A stretch of 64,000 nucleotides of DNA. It comes from Bacteroidota bacterium (lineage in GTDB: Bacteria > Bacteroidota > JABWAT01). Made by a program: the position numbers and the translations under genes. The notes under the pieces were generated by a model, which did no database searches, had not been told where the DNA came from, and saw only the letters and a program-made list of their open reading frames with translations. The stretch lies in the NCBI GenBank assembly GCA_013360915.1, contig JABWAT010000002.1, positions 508,098 to 572,097 on the forward strand. Reading direction: 5' to 3'. Below are positions 27,084 to 34,172 of the stretch, piece after piece. Each line of letters begins with the position of its first letter. Within the stretch, counting starts at the first letter, position 1.

Positions 27084-28438
27084 AAAAGATACTTTTTATT
27101 GATGATGACCCGAATTTACTGACCCTGTTGTCTCATTTCTTTACCAAAACCGGGTACCAGACCCGTACGGTACAGGATCCGGCCCTGGTCAGTGAGGAAG
27201 TGGCTGCATTTTACCCGCATGTGATTTGTCTCGATATCAACATGCCCGGGAAGGATGGAATTACCATTCTGCGGGAAATCAAAGCTGAATTTCCCACCAT
27301 TCCGGTGATCATGGTTACAGCCAATGCCACACTGGAACCAGCAATTGAAAGTCTGCGGGCAGGTGCTTTTCATTATATCAGAAAACCCATAAACCGGGAA
27401 GAACTATCCAGCACCATCGACCAGGCACTTGAGGTTCAGCAGTTGAAAGTGGAAGTGGCCCGGCTGAAACGGGCAAGTCCGGATGAACCCGGCCTGGATT
27501 CACTCATTGGCCTGTCACCAGCCTTTGATAAACTGCGTCAGCAACTCTCCAGACTGGCACGTGTTCCCGAAGCACCTGTCTTAATTACAGGTGAGACAGG
27601 GACCGGGAAAAGTTTTCTGGCCCGGATTCTCCATACCATTACTGAAGATACCGCCAGGAACAACTTTGTCGAGGTGAATGCAGGGGCGATTCCTTCGACC
27701 CTGTTCGAATCTGAATTGTTCGGATACATGAAAGGGGCCTTTACCGATGCCCGCCGTGACAAGATCGGTCTGATTGAAGAAGCAAAAGACGGTACCCTGT
27801 TTTTGGATGAAATCGACAGCGTGCCGCTTGGAGTCCAGTCGAAACTATTGTCCTTTCTGGAAACCAAAAAAACCCGCAGGGTAGGCGGATTGAAAGACTT
27901 ATCGGTTACCACCCGTGTGGTCGTTGCCACCAATGCCGATCTCGTGAAGAAATGCGAAGCCGGAGAGTTCAGGGATGACCTGTACTACCGGATCAATGTG
28001 ATAAATCTTCGCATGCCTGCACTCCGAGAGGTTTCTGATGACATCCCCCGGATTGCCAGACACATTCTGCGCGATGCTGGGCAGCGGTTTGGAAAGCCTG
28101 GTCTTCACCTGACCGATGAAGCCGCCGACACTCTGAAGGCCTATCATTTTCCGGGTAACGTGAGGGAATTGCGTAACATTTTGGAACGGGCCATTATTTT
28201 CAGCGCGGGTAGCGCCATTACACCGGCCGACCTGGGAATGGATGCCGGACCGGTTCAGAAACGAAAAACCGGTGCCACCTTTACGGTTTCCAAATTGCTG
28301 AGTTTTGAGGAACTGGAAAAGGAATACATCTCCTATATTCTTGAATATCATGCCAAATCCTATCAGGAAGCAGCCCGGATTCTGAATATTTCAGCCAAGA
28401 ATCTGTGGGAAAAACGCAAAAAATACAATTTTGAATAA
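27080..28438 (+). CDS. NtrC-family sigma-54-dependent response regulator
   Basis: Three-domain activator of 452 residues. The receiver is canonical: acidic pair at residues 8-9, phosphoacceptor Asp52, Thr80, Lys102. The AAA+ domain has Walker A GETGTGKS (171-178) and Walker B GTLFLDEID. The sigma-54-contacting loop reads GAFTDA (219-224) instead of GAFTGA. A Fis-type HTH (SYQEAARILNISAKNLWEKRKKY) ends the protein. GTG start overlaps the rpe stop. No histidine kinase is adjacent; the cognate kinase is unknown. Confidence 0.92.
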   Translation: MKKILFIDDDPNLLTLLSHFFTKTGYQTRTVQDPALVSEEVAAFYPHVICLDINMPGKDGITILREIKAEFPTIPVIMVTANATLEPAIESLRAGAFHYIRKPINREELSSTIDQALEVQQLKVEVARLKRASPDEPGLDSLIGLSPAFDKLRQQLSRLARVPEAPVLITGETGTGKSFLARILHTITEDTARNNFVEVNAGAIPSTLFESELFGYMKGAFTDARRDKIGLIEEAKDGTLFLDEIDSVPLGVQSKLLSFLETKKTRRVGGLKDLSVTTRVVVATNADLVKKCEAGEFRDDLYYRINVINLRMPALREVSDDIPRIARHILRDAGQRFGKPGLHLTDEAADTLKAYHFPGNVRELRNILERAIIFSAGSAITPADLGMDAGPVQKRKTGATFTVSKLLSFEELEKEYISYILEYHAKSYQEAARILNISAKNLWEKRKKYNFE

Positions 28439-28450
28439 GAAGGCCCTCTG

Positions 28451-29401
28451 ATGAACCGCATACTGATAGTTGATCCGAATCCGGTTGCTCTGAAGCAATT
28501 GAACATGCAATTAACGGCTGAGGGCTTCGAAACGATGATTTTCGAAAAGGCCATCGATGCCTTGCAGGCAGCCGAACGGTTTATGCCCGACGTCATCATG
28601 TCCGAGGTGGACATGCCCGAGGTAAACGGATTTCAGTTTCTGGAATCCATCAGGAAAATTGAAAGACTGATCAAAATTCCCTTCGTTTTCTGCAGTTACC
28701 AGGCCGATACCAATACCAAGATTAAAGCGTTCGAGTCCACGGCCGATGAGTTCATTGCAAAGCCCTTCGAATTCAGGGACATGCTCGTCCGCCTCAATCT
28801 TCAGATCAAACTGCGGAAGGACCCGAACTTTTCGGGTGACAACCTCTACTCGGGAGAGTTGCGCCAGAAACCGCTCCGGTCGGTATTTGAATCCATTCAT
28901 AATCGACGGCAAAGTGGTCTGTTGCGGATTGTACACAACGGAGAAACCTCTTTTGTCGGATTCAAGGATGGCGAAATTGTTTATTCCAAATCGATTAACC
29001 GCATCGGAAAACAAGCCATTTATTATCTGTTCAGCCTCCAGGGAGGGAAGTTCAAATTCGATGAAGGGGATAAGCTGCCGGTCCGGAATGTTCTGGATTC
29101 CTATGCCTTGCTGAATGCCTATGGTGAAAAGGTAAATGAAATCACCAGCAAATTGTTTCCCCGTTACTATTCCACCACCCGCATCAAATACGTGGATCCG
29201 GAACTGATCATGCAGCTGGCTGCCTCGACCGACCTGAAAGATTCAAATCTGGCCAAACTGCTCGAAACGTGTCATACGGTGCACAAAGTGGTCAATTACA
29301 CCGAATATGGGGTGCTGGAAGTGCTTCGTCTGATGCAGGGTTTCATTGCTGATAAGCAATTGGTGATTGAAAATGCCGAAATGGCCGGCAAGCAACCCTG
29401 A
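28451..29401 (+). CDS. Pseudo-receiver plus DUF4388 (PATAN-like) protein
   Basis: 316 residues. The N-terminal 120 form a receiver-like domain in which the phosphoacceptor position is Glu52 (SEVDMPEVNG) and the second acidic-pair residue is Pro9, while Ser82 and Lys104 are kept; it is probably not phosphorylated in the usual way. From about residue 135 a DUF4388 domain follows (SGELRQKPLRSVFES, GFKDGEIVYS, GGKFKFDEGD), then a C-terminal helical region. DUF4388 proteins often act in gliding or signalling networks. It lies 12 bases after the sigma-54 regulator and is likely co-transcribed. Confidence 0.82.
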   Translation: MNRILIVDPNPVALKQLNMQLTAEGFETMIFEKAIDALQAAERFMPDVIMSEVDMPEVNGFQFLESIRKIERLIKIPFVFCSYQADTNTKIKAFESTADEFIAKPFEFRDMLVRLNLQIKLRKDPNFSGDNLYSGELRQKPLRSVFESIHNRRQSGLLRIVHNGETSFVGFKDGEIVYSKSINRIGKQAIYYLFSLQGGKFKFDEGDKLPVRNVLDSYALLNAYGEKVNEITSKLFPRYYSTTRIKYVDPELIMQLAASTDLKDSNLAKLLETCHTVHKVVNYTEYGVLEVLRLMQGFIADKQLVIENAEMAGKQP

Positions 29402-29427
29402 AGTGCCTATTTTTAGCAAAAGGACTA

Positions 29428-29458
29428 TTGCGCAGGACAATAATTAACTGTATCTTTG
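29428..29458 (+). promoter_or_regulatory. Bacteroidota-type promoter for the tRNA cluster
   Basis: TTG (29428-29430), exactly 20 bases, then TATCTTTG (29451-29458), matching TTG-N20-TAnnTTTG. Transcription would begin about 10-15 bases before tRNA-Gly, which starts at 29477. Confidence 0.7.
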
Positions 29459-29476
29459 TATCCACTTTTTAAATAA

Positions 29477-29549
29477 GCGGGAATAGCTCAGTTGGTAGAG
29501 CGCAACCTTGCCAAGGTTGATGTCGCGAGTTCAAGTCTCGTTTCCCGCT
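29477..29549 (+). tRNA. tRNA-Gly (GCC)
   Basis: Cloverleaf with a 7-bp acceptor stem GCGGGAA/TTCCCGC, D arm, anticodon stem CAACC/GGTTG around loop TTGCCAA (anticodon GCC), and T arm with GTTCAAG. The CCA end is not encoded. Confidence 0.97.
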
Positions 29550-29590
29550 CAACACTGTGTTCTAAAGCAAAACTGGTAACAGACTGCATT

Positions 29591-29619
29591 GAAAAATCCC
29601 GATTAATGCGGGATTTTTC
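29591..29619 (+). terminator. Hairpin terminator between tRNA-Gly and tRNA-Cys
   Basis: An 11-bp uninterrupted inverted repeat (29591-29601 with 29609-29619) has a 7-base loop. The five Ts form part of the 3' arm, so it could stop transcription in either direction. If active, tRNA-Cys and later genes need read-through or a second promoter. Confidence 0.65.
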
Positions 29620-29644
29620 GTTTATGCAATAACACAGGGCGTCT

Positions 29645-29717
29645 GGCGACGTACCCAAGTGGCTAAGGGAGAAGTCTGCAAAACTTTCATTCGGCGGTTC
29701 GAATCCGCCCGTCGCCT
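29645..29717 (+). tRNA. tRNA-Cys (GCA)
   Basis: Acceptor stem GGCGACG/CGTCGCC, anticodon loop CTGCAAA (anticodon GCA) closed by a stem with one G-T pair, and T loop GTTCGAATC. CCA is not encoded. Confidence 0.95.
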
Positions 29718-29736
29718 CTTTGTCGGGTTTCGGTTC

Positions 29737-29822
29737 GCCGGGATGTTGGAACTGGTAGACAAGAGGGACTTAAAATCCCTTGACCTTAAAAGGTCGTGCG
29801 GGTTCGATTCCCGCTCCCGGCA
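29737..29822 (+). tRNA. tRNA-Leu (TAA)
   Basis: Acceptor stem GCCGGGA/TCCCGGC, anticodon stem AGGGA/TCCCT around CTTAAAA (anticodon TAA), a long variable arm (GACCTT...AGGTC) as expected for a class II tRNA, and T loop GTTCGATTC. Confidence 0.96.
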
Positions 29823-29935
29823 CGTTTACACATTTTTTACAGCAGTTCAGGTTCTTAAGCTTGTCTGATTCACCTGGCTGTGCAGATTATCCAAAGAAAT
29901 CAGGACTCATTTCTGACAGGTTTATACCAGTCGTC

Positions 29936-30009
<74 letters not shown>

Positions 30010-30027
30010 CGGCTGTTTTTTATTGCC

Positions 30028-31965
30028 ATGAATACCATCCGTATAACATTACCAGACTCATCGGTCCGGGAGTATGCAGCCGGCACAACCGGTCTTGAGA
30101 TTGCTGCATCCATTTCACGCAGTCTCGAGAAAGATGCGCTTGCCATCGAGGTGAACGGATCCATCAGGGATCTGAACCTTCCTATTGATGCCGATGCTTC
30201 TATCCGACTGATCACCTTCGATTCCGATGAAGGTCACGATGTGTATTGGCATTCGAGCAGCCACATCATGGCACAGGCCATTGAGGAATTGTACCCGGGC
30301 ACCCGTTTCGGTGCAGGACCGGCCATCGAAAACGGGTTTTATTACGATGTGGATTCTCCGCATGCGTTTACTCCCGAGGATTTCCCGCTTATCGAAAATA
30401 AGATGAAGGAAATTGCTGCCCGCAACCTGTCCATTCAACGGCAGGAACTGGCAAAGGCCGATGCAATCGGTTATTTCAAGTCCAAACGGACCGATCCGTA
30501 CAAAGTCGAGATTCTCGAATCCACCATCAGCGATGATGCGGTGGTTTCCATTTATCATCAGGGTGATTTTTCCGATTTATGTACAGGTCCGCACCTGCCA
30601 TTCACCAGCCGGTTAAAGGCGGTGAAGGTGATGTCTGTTTCTTCCTCCTACTGGCGCGGCGATGCCAGTCGTCAGGTCATGCAGCGGATTTATGCGGTTT
30701 CCTTCCCGAAACAAACTCAGCTGGATGAATACCTGAATCAGCTTGAAGAAGCCAAAAAGCGGGACCATAAAAAGCTTGGTAAGCAGCTTCAGTTGTTTTT
30801 ATTCAGTCCGATGGTGGGACGCGGATTGCCGGTGTGGCTTCCGAACGGTACGCTGGTCCGCCGCACTCTTGAAGCATTCCTGCGCGATGAATTGCTCAAA
30901 CGAGGCTACGTCGAAGTTATTACTCCCCATATCGGGAACCTGGACATGTACCGCACCAGCGGGCACTATCCGTACTATTCCGATTCCCAGTTTGCACCGA
31001 TGGATGTGGAAGACGAGCAGTATTTGCTGAAACCCATGAACTGCCCCCATCACCACCAGATCTACTCCAGCCAGCCACGGTCCTACCGTGATCTTCCGCT
31101 TCGTCTGGCCGAGTTCGGAACGGTGTACCGGTATGAACAGTCGGGTGAGTTGAACGGACTTTCCCGTGTACGGGGATTCACTCAGGACGATGCGCACATT
31201 TACTGCACCCATGATCAGCTGAAAGCGGAGCTGATCAATGCGATTGAATTGACTCAGCTGGTTTTCCACACATTCAACATGCCGGTTAAAACCAGACTGT
31301 CTTTCCGCGATCCGGCTAATCAGACCAAATATGCCGGTTCTCCCGAAATGTGGGATCAGGCCGAAAAGGAAATTCTGGAAGTCGCCCAGACCATGGGACT
31401 CGACTATTTCATCGGAATTGGCGAAGCCGCCTTCTACGGACCCAAATTCGATTTCATCGTCCGTGATGCAATCGGAAGAAAATGGCAGTTGGGAACGGTT
31501 CAGGTAGACTATGTCATGCCTGAGCGATTCGATCTCGAATTTGTTAATTCTGAAAACACCCGTGACCGTCCGGTGGTGATTCACCGTGCTCCGTTTGGCT
31601 CCATGGAACGCTTTCTGAGCATCCTGATTGAACATTTTGCAGGGAACTTCCCCTTGTGGCTCGCTCCGCTGCAGGTAGCCGTACTTCCGATCTCAGATCA
31701 GGTGGCCGGTTATGCTGAATCGGTGGCTGACCAGTTACGGAATGCCGGACTCAGAGTTAAAACCGATCACCGTAACGAGAAAATCGGGTATAAAATCAGG
31801 GATTGGGAAACTCAGAAAGTGCCAGTAATGCTGATTTGCGGTCAGAAAGAAGCCGATGACGGGCAGGTGTCGGTACGCCGCCACGGGAAAGGTGATCTGG
31901 GATCACAGCCTGTCGATGGGGTGATTGCCAGCCTTCTGGCCGAAGTTACCTCAAAAGCAATGTAA
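30028..31965 (+). CDS. thrS: Threonyl-tRNA synthetase
   Basis: Class II synthetase of 645 residues. Domains in order: N-terminal TGS (about 1-65), editing domain with HSSSHIMAQAIEELYP (HxxxH zinc-site type) and the CTGPHLP segment, catalytic core with MNCPHHH, RVRGFTQDDAH and the motif 3 GSMERF, and C-terminal anticodon-binding domain (LPISDQVAGYA). ATG 30028 gives the standard TGS start. No Shine-Dalgarno is visible between it and tRNA-Val. First protein gene of thrS-infC-rpmI-rplT-pheST. Confidence 0.97.
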   Translation: MNTIRITLPDSSVREYAAGTTGLEIAASISRSLEKDALAIEVNGSIRDLNLPIDADASIRLITFDSDEGHDVYWHSSSHIMAQAIEELYPGTRFGAGPAIENGFYYDVDSPHAFTPEDFPLIENKMKEIAARNLSIQRQELAKADAIGYFKSKRTDPYKVEILESTISDDAVVSIYHQGDFSDLCTGPHLPFTSRLKAVKVMSVSSSYWRGDASRQVMQRIYAVSFPKQTQLDEYLNQLEEAKKRDHKKLGKQLQLFLFSPMVGRGLPVWLPNGTLVRRTLEAFLRDELLKRGYVEVITPHIGNLDMYRTSGHYPYYSDSQFAPMDVEDEQYLLKPMNCPHHHQIYSSQPRSYRDLPLRLAEFGTVYRYEQSGELNGLSRVRGFTQDDAHIYCTHDQLKAELINAIELTQLVFHTFNMPVKTRLSFRDPANQTKYAGSPEMWDQAEKEILEVAQTMGLDYFIGIGEAAFYGPKFDFIVRDAIGRKWQLGTVQVDYVMPERFDLEFVNSENTRDRPVVIHRAPFGSMERFLSILIEHFAGNFPLWLAPLQVAVLPISDQVAGYAESVADQLRNAGLRVKTDHRNEKIGYKIRDWETQKVPVMLICGQKEADDGQVSVRRHGKGDLGSQPVDGVIASLLAEVTSKAM

Positions 31966-31985
31966 TAATCGAAAGGACATGAACA

Positions 31986-32516
31986 ATTAGCGGACAAGTA
32001 AAGGCTGAAAAAATCCGTGTGAACGGAGAAATCCGCGCTAAGACCGTGCGGGTCGTCGATCCGGATGGTCAACACGGAATCTACCCGATCAGGGAAGCCA
32101 TTGCCATGGCTGAATCCAAAGGGATGGATCTGGTTGAAATCTCCCCCAATGCAGAACCACCAGTCTGCAAAATAACCGACTTCGGTAAGTATCGGTATGA
32201 ACTGACGAAGAAGGAAAAGATTGCCAAGAAGAAACAGGCAGTCGTGGTGGTCAAAGAGGTTCGGTTTCATATCAACACCGATGTTCATGATTTTGACTTC
32301 AAAACGAAGCATGCCATCCGGTTTCTTGAAGAAGGAAACAAAGTCAAAGGATCGGTGTACTTTAAAGGCCGTGAGATCACGTATCAGGATCAGGGCCGTG
32401 AAATTCTGGACCGTTTCATTTCAAGACTGGACGACTTCGGAAAAGTCGAACAGGAACCAAAAATGGAAGGCCGGTCAATGACGGTGATGATTTCACCGGA
32501 AAAGAAAAAGAAATAA
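31986..32516 (+). CDS. infC: Translation initiation factor IF-3, predicted AUU start
   Basis: Prevents premature 50S joining and checks start codons. The 176-residue product has the IF-3 N domain (NGEIRAKTVRVVDPDG, DLVEISPNAEPPVCKI) and C domain (EVRFHINTDVHDF). A TGA at 31980 closes the frame upstream, so the start lies between 31983 and 32019. ATT 31986 sits eight bases after GAAAGGA and supplies the usual 12-residue N-terminal extension; GTG 32019 lacks a well-placed ribosome-binding site and would truncate it. An AUU start allows IF-3 to repress its own synthesis, as in E. coli. Confidence 0.93.
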   Translation: MSGQVKAEKIRVNGEIRAKTVRVVDPDGQHGIYPIREAIAMAESKGMDLVEISPNAEPPVCKITDFGKYRYELTKKEKIAKKKQAVVVVKEVRFHINTDVHDFDFKTKHAIRFLEEGNKVKGSVYFKGREITYQDQGREILDRFISRLDDFGKVEQEPKMEGRSMTVMISPEKKKK

Positions 32517-32535
32517 ATAAACCAACGAGGTAAGT

Positions 32536-32730
32536 ATGCCTAAGATCAAAACAAATAAAAGTGCCAAGAAGCGGTTTAAACTGACCGGCACCGGAGAAGT
32601 GGTCCGGGGAAAATCATTCGCCCGTCACATTCTCACCAGTAAATCACGGAAAAGAAAACGGTCACTGCGTAAAGTCGTGGTAATGGCTGCTGTCGATCAG
32701 CCACGCGTAAAACGCATGTTAGGAATGTAA
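32536..32730 (+). CDS. rpmI: 50S ribosomal protein L35
   Basis: 64-residue, very basic protein beginning [20 protein letters not shown], the L35 signature, with [13 protein letters not shown] in the middle. Placed between infC and rplT as in most bacteria. A purine-rich AACGAGGTAAGT sequence precedes the ATG. Confidence 0.97.
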   Translation: MPKIKTNKSAKKRFKLTGTGEVVRGKSFARHILTSKSRKRKRSLRKVVVMAAVDQPRVKRMLGM

Positions 32731-32746
32731 GAGAAGGAGTTTACCC

Positions 32747-33094
32747 ATGCCACGTTCACAAAATAAAGTTGCTTCGCATCGTCGCCGGAAACGGATTATA
32801 GAACAGGCTTCCGGTTATTTCGGACGCCGGAACAGCGTTTACACGGTCGCTAAAAATGCGGTTGAAAAAGGTCTTACCTATGCTTTCCGGGACCGTCGGG
32901 TCCGGAAACGGGATTTCCGTAATCTGTGGATCACCCGTATCAATGCGGCTGCTCATCAGAACGGCACCTCTTACAGCCGGCTTATTCATGCCATGACTCA
33001 GAAGAATATCACGATCAACCGGAAATCACTGGCCGACCTGGCAGTGAACAATCCGGAAGCCTTTGCTGCCATCGTAAAAGAAGCATTAGCCTGA
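32747..33094 (+). CDS. rplT: 50S ribosomal protein L20
   Basis: 115-residue L20 with a long basic N-terminal helix ([21 protein letters not shown]) and the globular C-terminus ending in [18 protein letters not shown] upstream is a strong ribosome-binding site. In other bacteria L20 represses this operon by binding the leader; no such site was identified here. Confidence 0.97.
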   Translation: MPRSQNKVASHRRRKRIIEQASGYFGRRNSVYTVAKNAVEKGLTYAFRDRRVRKRDFRNLWITRINAAAHQNGTSYSRLIHAMTQKNITINRKSLADLAVNNPEAFAAIVKEALA

Positions 33095-33112
33095 TCAATC
33101 AATTCAACCTGG

Positions 33113-33157
33113 AAAGGGGATTGTCGGTTTGATTTCAGGCCGGTAATCCCTTTTTTT
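33113..33157 (+). terminator. Terminator/attenuator hairpin between rplT and pheS
   Basis: A 10-bp outer stem with one G-T pair (33113-33122 with 33145-33154) holds a partly paired inner region, and a run of seven Ts spans 33151-33157. The pheS ATG is only six bases after the T run, so no separate promoter fits between them. Confidence 0.75.
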
Positions 33158-33163
33158 ATTCCT

Positions 33164-34171
33164 ATGCAAGACCAGATACTCGATATTGAAAAACAAGTAA
33201 CCGCTGGTGCCGCCGCCCTGTCCAGTCAGGAGGCCATCGAATCATTCCGGATTCAGTTCCTCGGGCGGAAAGGAAAAATCAGTGAGCTGTTCGATCAGCT
33301 TCCCAACGTTCCCAAAGAAGAACGGGGAAACATCGGGAAAAAGCTCAACCAACTGAAAAATGAAGCCCAGCGATTGCTCGATCAGGCCAGTGATCGCCTG
33401 AAACAGACAACGGGCTCTCAGCCTGCCTATGATGTAACCCTGCCGGGTACTCCTCTCACCTTCGGAAAGCTTCATCCGATTTCGGTGGTGATGAATGAAA
33501 TGATTGATATTTTCCGTTTCCTTGGGTTTTCAGTCGAAAACGGACCCGAACTGGAACATGACTTTTACAATTTTGAAGCTCTGAATTTCGAAGCAGATCA
33601 CCCAGCACGGGACATGCAGGATACCTTTTTTATCGACAAGGATGTTCTTCTGCGCACCCATACGTCTCCTGTTCAGATACGGCTGATGGAAAAAAAGAAA
33701 CCTCCCATCCGTTCTATCATGCCCGGAAGGGTCTACCGCAATGAGGCGGTTTCAGCCAGAAGCTATTGCGTCTTTCATCAGCTGGAAGGTTTACTGGTTG
33801 ATGAACAGGTATCCATGGTGGATCTGAAATCCATTCTTCTTGCTTTCAGCAGAGAATTTTTCGGACCAAATACGAAGATCAAACTGAGACCATCGTTCTT
33901 TCCATTTACAGAACCCTCCGCCGAGGTTGATGTTTCCTGTCACCTTTGCCACGGCAAAGGATGCCGGGTTTGCAAGCATTCCGGATGGCTCGAAATTCTC
34001 GGTTGCGGAATGGTGGATCCGAATGTGTTCAAATCATGCGGAATCGATCCCGAGCACTATACCGGTTATGCATTCGGTATGGGCATTGAACGAATCACCA
34101 TGATGCGTTACGGTGTCGATGATATCCGCTTATTATACGATAACAATACTCGGTTTTTACAACAATTCTGA
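33164..34171 (+). CDS. pheS: Phenylalanyl-tRNA synthetase alpha subunit
   Basis: Catalytic subunit of 335 residues. An N-terminal coiled-coil arm (about 1-85) precedes the class II core, with the family segment HPIS...FRFLGF, motif 2 GRVYRNEAV, the CHLCHGKGCRVCK region usual in this family, and the motif 3 segment GYAFGMGIERITMMRYG. No Shine-Dalgarno is visible before ATG 33164. The pheT ATG follows after one base. Confidence 0.96.
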   Translation: MQDQILDIEKQVTAGAAALSSQEAIESFRIQFLGRKGKISELFDQLPNVPKEERGNIGKKLNQLKNEAQRLLDQASDRLKQTTGSQPAYDVTLPGTPLTFGKLHPISVVMNEMIDIFRFLGFSVENGPELEHDFYNFEALNFEADHPARDMQDTFFIDKDVLLRTHTSPVQIRLMEKKKPPIRSIMPGRVYRNEAVSARSYCVFHQLEGLLVDEQVSMVDLKSILLAFSREFFGPNTKIKLRPSFFPFTEPSAEVDVSCHLCHGKGCRVCKHSGWLEILGCGMVDPNVFKSCGIDPEHYTGYAFGMGIERITMMRYGVDDIRLLYDNNTRFLQQF

Positions 34172-34172
34172 T

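Noticed and set aside
29659-29868. Open frames across the tRNA genes
   Set aside because: They overlap clear tRNA-Cys, tRNA-Leu and tRNA-Val cloverleaves and encode no recognisable protein.
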